Source: JAJPHF01 sp035293805
GTDB taxonomy: Bacteria > Chloroflexota > UBA6077 > JAJPHF01
Length of the DNA stretch: 45,540 bases
Assembly (NCBI GenBank): GCA_035293805.1
Contig: DATGMD010000027.1
Span: forward strand, 1 to 45,540
Direction: 5' to 3'
The position numbers were made by a program, and so were the translations under genes. The number at the start of each line of letters is the position of its first letter. Position 1 is the stretch's first letter. Shown here one piece after another: positions 22,728 through 30,913 of the stretch. The notes beneath the pieces are model-generated. The model saw nothing but the letters and a program-made list of their open reading frames with translations. It searched no databases and had not been told where the DNA came from.

Positions 22728-23798
22728 TCAGGCGGGATCGGGCTGGGGGGCCGGGGCCTGGAGGTGGGGGGCGACCTCGCGGGCGAAGAGGGCCATCGAC
22801 TCGAGCACGCGGGCGTGGGGAATGCTGCCCATGTTCATCCAGCAGAGGATGCGGGCCACGCCCGTCTCGGCGATCAGGCGTCGTAGATTGGCGATGGCGG
22901 TGGGCGGGTCGCTGACGATCGCGCCCTCGGCGCACAGGTGCTCGAAGGTGATCGGGTCGCGCGGACCGAGCGGCGACGCCTTGCCCTGCCGCGCCAGCCA
23001 GGCGATGTAGTCGGCGCGCACGTCGCCGATGACGCGGAAGTAGTCCATGAAGCCGTCGCGCGCCTGTGCTTGCGCCCGCGCCGTCGTCTCAGCGACGTGG
23101 ACGGGGATGCTCAGCGTCACCTCGTGTTGCGCGGGGTCGTGGCCGTGGCGGCGGAGGCCCTCGCGGTAGGCGGCAAGGTCGTGAAGCAGCTGGGCGCGGG
23201 AGACGAGGTGCGCGGCCTGGCAGATGTCGAGGCCCTGCCGGGCGGCGGCCGCGATGCTCTCAGGCGAGGTGGCGGCCACGTAGACGGGCGGATGCGGCTG
23301 CTGGACGGGCTTGGGGGTGACGACGACCTCGGGCACGTCGTAGTAGGCGCCGTGGAACTCCAGCACGTCGCGGGTCCAGGCCGCGCGGATGACCGCCAGG
23401 CTCTCCTCCATGATCGCCTGGCTGCGCCGGCCCTCGGCGCCGAAGCCCTCGTAGACGCGGCTGTGCAGATGGCCGCGGCCGACGACGAAGTCGACCCGGC
23501 CGTGGGAGAGCACGTCGAGCGTGGCCGCCTGCTCGGCTAGCTGCACCGGGTGGTGGACGGGCAGGATGTTCACGGCCACGCCGAGGCGCAGCCGCCGCGT
23601 GCGCGCGGCGATGGCGCCGAGCACGACGTAGGGGGCGGCCAGCAGCGAGAAGGCGGGCTGGAAGTGGATCTCGGAGATCCAGAGCGCGTGGTAGCCGAGG
23701 GCGTCGGCGAGCGCGGCCTGCTCCAGCAGCTCGTCGAGGCGCCGCTCGGGAGAGGTGCCCGGTGGGCACTGCACCTCGGTGAACAGACACAGCTTCAT
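22728..23798 (-). CDS. LLM-class flavin-dependent oxidoreductase
   Basis: A 356-residue luciferase-like protein. MKLCLFTEVQCPPG starts the barrel; ALWISEIHFQPAF corresponds to the E-H-H motif region of bacterial luciferase relatives; LRLGVAVNILPVHHPVQLAEQ, DFVVGRGH, and AATSPESIAAAARQG are family landmarks. It likely uses FMNH2, or possibly F420, to oxidise an organic substrate. No good ribosome site precedes the ATG at 23798; instead a perfect 19-bp hairpin ends 11 bases upstream, so translation may be unusual or the start may be leader-dependent. Same strand as the Asp-box gene upstream. Confidence 0.86.
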   Translation of the reverse strand: MKLCLFTEVQCPPGTSPERRLDELLEQAALADALGYHALWISEIHFQPAFSLLAAPYVVLGAIAARTRRLRLGVAVNILPVHHPVQLAEQAATLDVLSHGRVDFVVGRGHLHSRVYEGFGAEGRRSQAIMEESLAVIRAAWTRDVLEFHGAYYDVPEVVVTPKPVQQPHPPVYVAATSPESIAAAARQGLDICQAAHLVSRAQLLHDLAAYREGLRRHGHDPAQHEVTLSIPVHVAETTARAQAQARDGFMDYFRVIGDVRADYIAWLARQGKASPLGPRDPITFEHLCAEGAIVSDPPTAIANLRRLIAETGVARILCWMNMGSIPHARVLESMALFAREVAPHLQAPAPQPDPA

Positions 23799-23808
23799 GG
23801 GAGCGTCC

Positions 23809-23849
23809 GGGGATGGCGGGAGCTTGCGAGGCAAGCTCCCGCCATCCCC
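23809..23849. terminator. Perfect 19-bp hairpin upstream of the LLM start
   Basis: GGGGATGGCGGGAGCTTGC, a GAG loop and the exact complement make a perfect 19-bp stem. It lies 13 bases after the Asp-box gene stop and 10 bases before the LLM start on the minus strand. It may terminate the upstream transcript or occlude the LLM start. No T-run follows. Confidence 0.6.
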
Positions 23850-23862
23850 GAATTGCGAAATC

Positions 23863-24879
23863 CTAGCGGTGGGCGACGCGGAGGCTGCTGATCTGCGGCA
23901 GGCCCTCGGCGACACAGGCGAACGACTCGCCGCCGTCGTTGCTCTCCCAGATCGTGCCGTCGGTCAGGCCGACCAAGAAGGTGTTCGGGTCCTCGGGGTC
24001 GCCGGCGGTCGCGCGCGGCGCCGGCTTGATGTGCTCGGGCAGGCCGCCCGAGAGCCGCTCCCAGCGCTTGCCCTGGTTCTCGCTGCGGTAAAGGCCCGAG
24101 GCCGCGCCCTCGGGGCGGCGCCAGAACGGCGGCGGCACCGAGGCGCCGGCCGTGAACAGCACGTTGGGCCGCGCCGGGTGCACCACGACCTGCGCGAGAT
24201 AGCGCTGCTCCAGGCCATCCACGCACTCCTCGAAGCGCGTGCCGCCGTCGTCGCTGCGATAGAAGCCGCGCCCCGCCGTCGAGAGCACGACGTTGGGCAC
24301 GCCGGGGATGAAGGCGACCGAGTGGGAGTCGAAGTTCGTGCCGTCCTGCACGCACTCCCAGGTCTTGCCGCCGTCGCGGGTGCGGATGAGCCAGCCCTCC
24401 TCGACGGCGCCGAACACCACGTCGGGGTCGTCGGGGTGGACGGCCAGGCTCTTGACATGGGCGATGTAGGGCGGGCCGGGGAAGGTGAAGTCCTTGGTCT
24501 GGGGCAGCGTCTTGAGCTGCTCGCAGTCCTCCCAGGTGTCGCCGCCGTCGGTGCTCTTGAACACCATCACCGGGCCGGTGCCGACGTAGATCGCGCCGGT
24601 CTGGGGCGCCTGGGCGATCGACCAGCCCTCCTTGGAGATGATGCCCTCGTTGCGCTCGACCCAGGTGGCGCCGCCGTCCTCGCTGCGGAACACGCCCGTC
24701 TTGCTCGTCACGGCGAACAGGCGGCGCGGGTCGTCGCGGTCGATGAGGACCGGCGAGCGCACCGCGCCCTTGCCCTGGAGGCCGAGCGGGCGGGTCTTGT
24801 AGCCGCCGTTGTCGCGCTCGGCCAGGAACACGCCATCCATCGTGCCCACGTAGATGATGCGATCGGCTGCCGCTCCCAT
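23863..24879 (-). CDS. Asp-box (BNR) repeat beta-propeller protein
   Basis: A 338-residue propeller of the sortilin/VPS10-like or glycosyl-hydrolase-repeat type. Six Asp-box motifs of the S-x-D-x-G-x-x-W/F form are seen: SEDGGATW, STDGGDTW, TRDGGKTW, SDDGGTRF, SENQGKRW and SNDGGESF. GGAGGT lies five bases before the ATG. No signal peptide is visible at the N-terminus (MGAAADRIIYVGTMDG), so it may be cytoplasmic despite homologs usually being exported. The blades look like a six-to-seven-bladed wheel. Function is not assignable; it might bind a partner protein or a small molecule. Confidence 0.85.
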   Translation of the reverse strand: MGAAADRIIYVGTMDGVFLAERDNGGYKTRPLGLQGKGAVRSPVLIDRDDPRRLFAVTSKTGVFRSEDGGATWVERNEGIISKEGWSIAQAPQTGAIYVGTGPVMVFKSTDGGDTWEDCEQLKTLPQTKDFTFPGPPYIAHVKSLAVHPDDPDVVFGAVEEGWLIRTRDGGKTWECVQDGTNFDSHSVAFIPGVPNVVLSTAGRGFYRSDDGGTRFEECVDGLEQRYLAQVVVHPARPNVLFTAGASVPPPFWRRPEGAASGLYRSENQGKRWERLSGGLPEHIKPAPRATAGDPEDPNTFLVGLTDGTIWESNDGGESFACVAEGLPQISSLRVAHR

Positions 24880-24978
24880 CGCTACCTCCTTCCCGCGCCG
24901 TGAGCTGAGGGTGGGCCGTCGCCTAGCCGGCGACCCTGGCCCGCCGCAGCTCACGGCCCGGGCTTCGCTGGCGGCGCG

Positions 24979-26343
24979 CTACCGTCGTTCGGCGGCTGCC
25001 GCCGCGCCCTCGCCCGACCGCACGTAGCGGTCGATCGCGTCCGCTGCTTTGAAGCCCGAGGCAAACGCCCGCTCGGTGCCGCTCAGGCCGGTCATCTCGC
25101 CGGCCGCGAACAGCCCCGGCAGCGTGGTCATCCACTGCTCGTCCACCGCCACGTGCCGCTCGTCCTTCAGGCGCACGCTGGCCGGCAGGAACGACAGGTC
25201 CACGACCTCACCCGTCGCCTCGATCACTGTATCGCACTCGACGACGAAGTTCGACCCTTCGACGGGCACGGCCTCGGGGCGCCCGCTCGCGTCAAGCGGG
25301 CCGGGCGCGGTGCGGACGCACTCCACGCCCACGACGCGCCCGTGCTCGCCGAGGATGCGCACGGGCGTCGTCTGGAACAGGTAGGGGGCGCCCTCGGCCG
25401 CCTGCCGGGCGACGAACTTGTCGCGCAGGAAGGGTAGCACCGGCATCTCGTCCTTGGTGCGCCGGTAGAGCACCTGCACCTGGTGGCCGAGCCGCACGCA
25501 GGTGCGCGACGAGTCCTGCGCCGTGTAGCCGGCGCCGGTCACGACGACGCGCGGGCCGACGCGCGGGTTGCGGCCGAGCTTGAACTGCGTCAGGAAGTCG
25601 AGCGCGCTCCAGACGCCGTCCAGGTCCTCGCCGGGGATGTCCATGCGCACTTCCTTGAACTTGCCGGTGCCCAGCAGCACGGCGTCGTACTCGGCGACGA
25701 GCCGCTCGACGAGCGCGGTGTCGACGCGCACGTTATAGCGCATCGTCACGCCCCACGCCTCCGGCGTGTTCTCGGCACGCAGCACGGCGAGCGGCAGGCG
25801 GAAGTTCGGGTAGCCCGTGAACATCATGCCACCCGAGACGGGCAACTGCTCGTACATCGTGACGGCGTGGCCGCGCTGGCGCAGGCGGTAGGCGGCGGCG
25901 GAGGCGGCCGAGCCGGCGCCGACGATCGCCACCCGCCGGCCGGTGGGCGGGCCGGGCTGGAAGGGGAAGCGGGCGCGGTCGCCGTGGTCGGCCGCCGCGC
26001 GCTCCAGCGCGCCGACGAACAGCGGCTCGATGCCCGGCCCCAGCGTATGCGCGCGCACGCAGGGCGCGTGGCAGTGGCGCCCGAGGATGCCCGGCCAGGG
26101 ATGCGCTTGCAGCACCGTCCCGAGCCCGGCGTCGAAGTCGCCGGCGGCGACGGCGCGCACGAGGCCGCCCACGTCCACGCCGAAGGGGCAGGCGGCCTGG
26201 GCCGCGGCGAGGTCGGCGTCGCCCGCGCGCCGCGCCTCGGCCATCGCCTCGGCGGGCGAGTAGCCGAGCGGCATCTCGTCGAAGGTGGTTACGGCGACGG
26301 CCGTGGGCAGGGCGCGCATCGGAACCTGGCGCTCGCGCGTCAC
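24979..26343 (-). CDS. GltD-like FAD/NAD(P) oxidoreductase with degenerate Fe-S region
   Basis: A 454-residue relative of glutamate synthase small subunit and the NADPH-binding subunits of NfnB and dihydropyrimidine dehydrogenase. VAIVGAGSAASAAAYRLRQRG is the FAD site; LPVSGGMMFTGYPNFRLP, VVVTGAGYTAQDSSRTCVRLG (second dinucleotide site) and GLFAAGEMTG follow. The N-terminal domain normally carries eight Cys for two 4Fe-4S clusters; only Cys52, Cys91 and Cys95 remain, so those clusters are probably absent. The GTG at 26343 follows GAGAGG; an ATG at 26319 is possible. Normally it partners a large subunit, absent here. Confidence 0.85.
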   Translation of the reverse strand: MTRERQVPMRALPTAVAVTTFDEMPLGYSPAEAMAEARRAGDADLAAAQAACPFGVDVGGLVRAVAAGDFDAGLGTVLQAHPWPGILGRHCHAPCVRAHTLGPGIEPLFVGALERAAADHGDRARFPFQPGPPTGRRVAIVGAGSAASAAAYRLRQRGHAVTMYEQLPVSGGMMFTGYPNFRLPLAVLRAENTPEAWGVTMRYNVRVDTALVERLVAEYDAVLLGTGKFKEVRMDIPGEDLDGVWSALDFLTQFKLGRNPRVGPRVVVTGAGYTAQDSSRTCVRLGHQVQVLYRRTKDEMPVLPFLRDKFVARQAAEGAPYLFQTTPVRILGEHGRVVGVECVRTAPGPLDASGRPEAVPVEGSNFVVECDTVIEATGEVVDLSFLPASVRLKDERHVAVDEQWMTTLPGLFAAGEMTGLSGTERAFASGFKAADAIDRYVRSGEGAAAAAERR

Positions 26344-26500
26344 AGCACCTCTCCAGACGCGGGTGGGAGCGGTCCCGGCCGGCGGCCGCTGCCCCGTAGC
26401 CTGGCATTGTAAGCGGTCGAAGCATCATACTTCGAGATAACCCCGACGGCGGGGACCCACGGGGCGCTTGGTCGCCCGCAGCAGGACATGAGGAGTATCC

Positions 26501-27700
26501 ATGGCGAGGCCGACGGCGTGGCTTATTGTACCAATTCTGGCAATTGCCTTCCTGGCGCTGGCCTGCGCGCCGAGCGCCTCGCCCTCCCAGCCTCCCCAGC
26601 CCGGGGGGAGCCAGAGTAGCCAGGCGGCTGGTGCTGGGGGGAGCCCAGGCGCGGCCGCGGCGAGCGGGAGCACGGCGCCCGCCGCTGGCGCCAGCGGTGC
26701 GCCGGCGGGCGCGGCCGCGTTCGCGACGGTGCCGCCGACGCCGCGCGTCACGATTCGCGCGGGCGGGCTGGGCGGCGCGATCGACCGCGGCTACTTCGTG
26801 GGCGTGGACAAGGGCTTCTACGAGGAGCAGGGGCTCGACCTCGACGTGCAGACGTTCCGCTCGGCGGCGGACATGGTGCCGCTGCTGGCGACGGGCCGGA
26901 TGGACGTGGGCCACGGCAGCACGAACCCCGGCTTCTACAACGCGCTCGCCAGCGGCATCCCGGTGAAGATCGTCACGGACGTGACGCTGATGCGCGCGCC
27001 CGAGCCGGGGATCCATAACAGCATGTCGCTGATCGTGCGGAAAGACCTGGTGGACAGCGGGCAGGTGCGCGGCGTGGCCGACCTGCGGGGCCGCAAGGTC
27101 GCCATCAACGGCACGGGCAACCTGAACCACCTGCAGTTGAAGGAAGTGCTGGCCTACAACGGCCTCACACTGGGCGACGTGGACGTGACGCAGGTGCCGT
27201 TCCCCGACCAGATGAGCGCGCTCGGCAACGGCGCGATCGACGCGGGCATCACGGTCGACCCGTTCATCACGCTGGCCGAGGCGCGCGGCATCGCGGTGCC
27301 GATCTTCGACGTCGGGCAGGCGATGCCCGGGCGGCCGGCGCAGCAGTTGTTCTACGGGCCGGAGTTCATCCAGACCCAGCCCGACGTGGGCAAGCGCTTC
27401 ATCGTCGGCTACCTGAAGGCGCTGCGGTACCTGGAGGACGCCTTCACCAAGGGCATCAACCGCGAGGAGGCGATCCAGCTGTTCATCGACAACACGCCGC
27501 TCAAAGACCGCGCGCTGTACGACCAGATGGGCTTCTCCTACAGCGAGACCAACGGCAACGTGAACCTGCAAGCGCTCGACAAGGACCAGGACTTCTACCT
27601 GCAGCAGGGCATGCAGAAGGAGAAGATCGCCCCGGAGCTGCTGGTCGATCCGACGTTCGCCCAGTACGCCGTGCAGGTGCTCGGGCCGTATCAGCCTTGA
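26501..27700 (+). CDS. ABC-transporter substrate-binding lipoprotein (NMT1/SsuA-type)
   Basis: A 399-residue lipoprotein. The signal peptide ends in the lipobox LALAC (Cys22), followed by a Gly/Ser/Ala/Pro-rich linker to about residue 75, then the type-2 periplasmic-binding fold: GYFVGVDKGFYEEQGLDLDV, LLATGRMDVGHGSTNPGFYNAL and LRGRKVAINGTGN. This is the taurine/nitrate/thiamine-precursor family. GAGGAG lies just upstream of the ATG. The permease and ATPase genes that usually accompany it are not adjacent, so the uptake partner is elsewhere. Convergent with the methyltransferase gene, with 35 bases between the stops. Substrate unknown. Confidence 0.88.
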   Translation: MARPTAWLIVPILAIAFLALACAPSASPSQPPQPGGSQSSQAAGAGGSPGAAAASGSTAPAAGASGAPAGAAAFATVPPTPRVTIRAGGLGGAIDRGYFVGVDKGFYEEQGLDLDVQTFRSAADMVPLLATGRMDVGHGSTNPGFYNALASGIPVKIVTDVTLMRAPEPGIHNSMSLIVRKDLVDSGQVRGVADLRGRKVAINGTGNLNHLQLKEVLAYNGLTLGDVDVTQVPFPDQMSALGNGAIDAGITVDPFITLAEARGIAVPIFDVGQAMPGRPAQQLFYGPEFIQTQPDVGKRFIVGYLKALRYLEDAFTKGINREEAIQLFIDNTPLKDRALYDQMGFSYSETNGNVNLQALDKDQDFYLQQGMQKEKIAPELLVDPTFAQYAVQVLGPYQP

Positions 27701-27735
27701 TATCGTTGCGCCCGTAGCGCGGCGCGCATCGGCCG

Positions 27736-28497
27736 CTAAGCTTCGGGCCGGATGGCGACGAAGGCCTCTAGCGAGCCGGCGGGGATATCGCTCAGCTCGA
27801 ATGGGCGCACGCTTGCCCGGAAGCCCACTTCTCCGAGCAGGCGCAGCCAGTCGGCGCGCGCGAACACGGCATACTGGTGCTGCTCGTGTACACACCGCGC
27901 TGGCTGCCCCTCCTCGTGCAGCACGTACACGAAGTCCGAGAGGTAGGTGTTGTCGGTCGGGTCGGGATCGGTCGTCCATGCCAGATAGCGCAGCGCGCGG
28001 CCATCACCGTCGGTGCCGCCGTGCTCCGTGCGAGGCACGAAGGTCTCGCGCACGCAGTCCGGCACGAACAGCGCCACCCCGCCGGGACGGCAGTGGACGA
28101 ACGCCGTCGCCATAGCCTGGCGTAAGGCTTCCTCGGTCGTCAGGTACATCACCGCGTCGTGGACGAACACCGCGTCGAAGCGCCGCCCGAGCCGCACCGA
28201 GCGCATGTCGCCCTGGACGTGCTCGCACTCGGGGTTAATGCGCTGGCTGATGGCCAGCATCTGCAGCGATAGATCGACGAGCGTGGGCGTGAAGTGCCGC
28301 TTGTAATGCCAGGCGTTGTTCCCGCCGCCCGAGCCCAGCTCGAGCAGCGTGCGCGGCGGGGGCGACGTCGCCTCCAGCAGCAGGCGACTGTAGACTTCCG
28401 CCTCCTCGGCATATTCCTCCGGCGCGGTGAGGAGGTGAAACCACGAGGCCAGGTCGGTGTACCGGCGCGGTAGGGCTTCAGACATCCGGTCCGCCAT
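27736..28497 (-). CDS. Class I SAM-dependent methyltransferase, downstream of an overlapping pair
   Basis: A 253-residue methyltransferase. The SAM loop is LLELGSGGGNNAWHYK; the acidic strand end is TPTLVDLSLQMLAIS, then HVQGDMRS, and FDAVFVHDAVMYL as motif IV. RPGGVALFVPDCV is the post-loop strand. The start overlaps the preceding methyltransferase by 20 bases. A second Met 12 bases in is an alternative start. Substrate class (small molecule, protein) cannot be told. Confidence 0.83.
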   Translation of the reverse strand: MADRMSEALPRRYTDLASWFHLLTAPEEYAEEAEVYSRLLLEATSPPPRTLLELGSGGGNNAWHYKRHFTPTLVDLSLQMLAISQRINPECEHVQGDMRSVRLGRRFDAVFVHDAVMYLTTEEALRQAMATAFVHCRPGGVALFVPDCVRETFVPRTEHGGTDGDGRALRYLAWTTDPDPTDNTYLSDFVYVLHEEGQPARCVHEQHQYAVFARADWLRLLGEVGFRASVRPFELSDIPAGSLEAFVAIRPEA

Positions 28498-29479
28498 GGG
28501 CCGGGCCCGGCGAGGCGGCGGGCACGCGGCCGAGCAGGTCGAGCTGGTGCGCGACGTAGACCAGCTCGGCCGCGTCGATCTGGCGGTGGCGTTCGGCGAT
28601 CCATGCCGCGAAAGCCGCCGCGTCGAGCGCCGGGTGGCCGGCGAGCGTCTGCTCCATCAAGTAGATGATGTGGTGGAGGAAGTAGGCCTCGTCGGCCGGA
28701 TAGCCATCGCGGCCCGGAAAGACGACCCAGTCGCAGCTCCCCATGTCCAGCACCTCGCCGCCCGCGCGGCGCACCTCATGGAAGAGCCGGCGGCCGGCGC
28801 GCGGGTTGACGCAGTCGCTGCCCGTGGCATCGCCGCCATCCGCGGCCCCGTACAGCACGCGGGTAATCTGCTCGTCGAGCGGCGGATCGACGACCGGCTC
28901 CAGAATCGTGCCGGCGTCGAAGTTGATCGTGAAGTAGAAGAGGCCGCCCGGCGGCAGGACGGACAGGAGCAGGGGAAGCGCCGGCCGGGTGTCGACGAGA
29001 TCCAGGAAGGCATTGGCGATCAGCAGGTCCCAGACGCCGCGGCTGGCATCGCGCGCCGCGAACGCCAGCGCGTCGTCCGCCACGAACTCCAACAGCAGCG
29101 TGAGGTCGCGCCGACGCAGACACAGCCGGCCCTCGTCGTGGGCGATCGCGAAGCCCGCGGGCCCTGCCCACGCCGCCAGGCGGGCGCGTGCCTCCGCGAC
29201 GCAGGCCGCGTCGCTGTCGACGAGGGTCAAGTAAACCTCGCGTGACCGGGCGGGCGCCGGGGGACTGCCGCCGGCGCCGGCAAACATGCCCCACTCGACG
29301 AGCCGCTCCACCATCGTCCCGATGCCCGCCCCCAGCTCCAGCACGTGCAGCGCGCCGTGGGTCGCGCTCAGCTCCTGCTGCACGCGCTCCCAGAGCCGCC
29401 GATTGATCGCCCGGTCGTCCACCGTCTTCTTTGCCGCCAGGTAGCGCAGCTGGCTGTAGGCTGCCGGTTGAGCGGCCAA
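28478..29479 (-). CDS. Class I SAM-dependent methyltransferase, upstream of an overlapping pair
   Basis: A methyltransferase of about 333 residues. HVLELGAGIGTMVERLVE is the SAM loop, LTLVDSDAACVAEARARL the acidic strand, and DLLIANAFLDLVDT motif IV. The LRYLAAKKTVDDRAINRRLWERV stretch precedes the domain and looks like family sequence, so the start must lie upstream of it; I chose the TTG at 29479, giving a weak GGGGGTG site. An upstream TTG at 29569 is possible but its extra residues run through a palindrome. Both genes are co-transcribed on the minus strand. The function of the pair is unknown. Confidence 0.72.
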   Translation of the reverse strand: MAAQPAAYSQLRYLAAKKTVDDRAINRRLWERVQQELSATHGALHVLELGAGIGTMVERLVEWGMFAGAGGSPPAPARSREVYLTLVDSDAACVAEARARLAAWAGPAGFAIAHDEGRLCLRRRDLTLLLEFVADDALAFAARDASRGVWDLLIANAFLDLVDTRPALPLLLSVLPPGGLFYFTINFDAGTILEPVVDPPLDEQITRVLYGAADGGDATGSDCVNPRAGRRLFHEVRRAGGEVLDMGSCDWVVFPGRDGYPADEAYFLHHIIYLMEQTLAGHPALDAAAFAAWIAERHRQIDAAELVYVAHQLDLLGRVPAASPGPAHGGPDV

Positions 29480-29540
29480 GGCACGACACCCCCACGGTTC
29501 TTTCCACGTTAGAGTAATCGGCAGGCAGCCGCCAACGGCT

Positions 29541-29564
29541 ACGTGTTGGGCATAGCCAACACGT
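29541..29564. promoter_or_regulatory. Operator-like palindrome upstream of the methyltransferase pair
   Basis: ACGTGTTGG-GCATAG-CCAACACGT is a perfect 9-bp inverted repeat with a 6-base spacer, 62-85 bases upstream of the TTG start at 29479. Size, spacing and place suit a dimeric repressor (TetR/MarR/LacI type) site. The cognate regulator is not in the window. Confidence 0.4.
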
Positions 29565-29613
29565 CCCAAATCACCCTGGGGAGAGAGGCGCGGGCTGCCG
29601 CGGGGTCAGGCCG

Positions 29614-30501
29614 TCACGCGGAGGATGCTCGCACCGCGTCGGCCATGGCGAGCGTGTGGCGGGCGCGTTCGACGATCGGGCGGTCGATGAGCTGGCCGCC
29701 GAAGGCGATGGAGCCCTCGCCCTTCGCCTGCGCGGCGTCGAACGCCGCGACCACGGCCTGGCTGTACTCGATCTCCTCGGGCGTTGGGCTGAAGGCGCGG
29801 TTGATCGCATCGATCTGCCCCGGGTGGATCAGCGACTTGCCCGTGAAGCCGAGCCGCCGGCTCTGCAGGCAGTCGCGCTCCAGCCCGGCCGCGTCCTGGA
29901 TGTCCGGCCACACGCCGTCGAGCGCCTGCACGTGGGCCACGGCCGCGGCGTTCACCAGCATCGAGCGCGCGTAGATCAGCTCGGCCGCCTCGCCCTCGCG
30001 CTTCACCGGCAGCCCTAGCTCGCGGCCGTAGTCCTCGGCCCCGAACATGAGCGCCGCGACACGCGCGCTGCCGGCGGCGATGGCGGCAGCGTTCAGCAGG
30101 CCACGTGGGCTCTCGATGGCGACGATGTAGCGCACGCTGCCCACCGATACGCCGTTGGCGCCCTCCTGGGCCAGCACGCGGCGGTCGATCTCCTGCAGCT
30201 CGTCGACCGTGTCGACCTTGGGCAGCACCAGCCCGTCCAGCCCCGGCCGCACCACGGCCCCGACGTCGGCGTCGAACCAGGGGCTGGCGAGCGCGTTGAT
30301 GCGCACGTAGCGCAGCGTGCGGCCGACGCGCGGGCGGCCGAGCGAGTCGCCGGTCAGCTTGCGGCCCTCGGCCTTCTCCTGGGGCGGCACGCCGTCTTCG
30401 AGGTCGAGCATGAACACGTCGCAGGGCAGCCCGGCGAGCGCCTTGTCGATGAAGCGCTGCCGGTGCCCGGGCACGAACATCGCCGAGCGCATGAACTCCA
30501 T
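29614..30501 (-). CDS. CitE-like / HpcH-HpaI aldolase-citrate lyase family protein
   Basis: A 295-residue CoA-thioester lyase of the CitE/Mcl branch. RSAMFVPGHRQRFIDKAL at the N-terminus binds CoA; DVFMLDLEDGVPPQEK, IVAIESPRGLLNA and FGAEDYGRELG hold the metal-coordinating Glu and Asp residues; SLIHPGQIDAINRAFSP is the family C-terminal motif. Such enzymes cleave or hydrolyse malyl-CoA, citramalyl-CoA or similar compounds. The ATG at 30501 follows GGAGAG. With an acyl-CoA dehydrogenase upstream on the strand, a role in CoA-ester metabolism is likely (inference). Confidence 0.9.
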   Translation of the reverse strand: MEFMRSAMFVPGHRQRFIDKALAGLPCDVFMLDLEDGVPPQEKAEGRKLTGDSLGRPRVGRTLRYVRINALASPWFDADVGAVVRPGLDGLVLPKVDTVDELQEIDRRVLAQEGANGVSVGSVRYIVAIESPRGLLNAAAIAAGSARVAALMFGAEDYGRELGLPVKREGEAAELIYARSMLVNAAAVAHVQALDGVWPDIQDAAGLERDCLQSRRLGFTGKSLIHPGQIDAINRAFSPTPEEIEYSQAVVAAFDAAQAKGEGSIAFGGQLIDRPIVERARHTLAMADAVRASSA

Positions 30502-30520
30502 GATGCTCTCCAATAGCTGG

Positions 30521-30581
30521 GTGGGGGACACCCCCACGCCCCCGGATTCAAGGGGGAACGAATCTGGGGCGACACCCCCAG
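30521..30581. terminator. Cluster of G/C-run hairpins between two minus-strand genes
   Basis: GTGGGGG-ACA-CCCCCAC (30521-30537) is followed by a CCCCC/GGGGG pair and by CTGGGG/CCCCAG (30564-30569 with 30576-30581). Several alternative stems can form, as in dispersed G-rich palindromic repeats. They sit between the small membrane protein stop and the CitE-like start. Confidence 0.45.
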
Positions 30582-30598
30582 AGCCCCCGTGGCGGGCG

Positions 30599-30850
30599 CT
30601 AGCTGGGCTGGCGGCGGCGCCAGACGAGCGCCGCGACGAGCACCATCGCCAGGAACGCGGCCGCGAGCAGGGTAAGGCGGGCCGTCTGGGCGCCGAACAG
30701 GCCGACCAGCACCTGCGCGACGAGGATGACGCCGAGCAGCACCGCGCTTCCCACCAGCAGCGGCCGCCGCCGCTCGGGCACGGCCAGGCCGAACGCCGCG
30801 AACAACACCACGACTCCCACCGCCAGGCCGGACCCTACAAGTGGATCCAT
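30599..30850 (-). CDS. Small membrane protein
   Basis: An 83-residue protein with two or three hydrophobic segments (GLAVGVVVLFAAFGLAV; LLVGSAVLLGVILVAQVLVGLF; LLAAAFLAMVLVAALVW) and an Arg-rich end WRRRQPS, giving an inner-membrane orientation with a cytoplasmic C-terminus. I do not recognise a family. The ATG has no good ribosome site, so the start is unsure. It lies between two hairpin regions, downstream of the acyl-CoA dehydrogenase. Confidence 0.55.
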   Translation of the reverse strand: MDPLVGSGLAVGVVVLFAAFGLAVPERRRPLLVGSAVLLGVILVAQVLVGLFGAQTARLTLLAAAFLAMVLVAALVWRRRQPS

Positions 30851-30864
30851 AGCTGTCAGCCGTC

Positions 30865-30913
30865 AGCCATCAGCCGGCAGCCTCTGTCTCTTGATAGCTG
30901 CCGGCTGATGGCT
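30865..30913. terminator. 16-bp hairpin overlapping the acyl-CoA dehydrogenase stop
   Basis: AGCCATCAGCCGGCAG (30865-30880) and its exact complement (30898-30913) form a 16-bp stem with a 17-base loop. The right arm covers the first bases of the stop codon at 30912-30914. The adjacent GTCAGCCGTCAGCC words make it look like a dispersed palindromic repeat. Confidence 0.55.

Noticed and set aside
25733..27979. Minus-strand open frame of 748 codons spanning the solute-binding gene
   Set aside because: Arg/His/Val-rich antisense product crossing two real genes; no start with a ribosome site.
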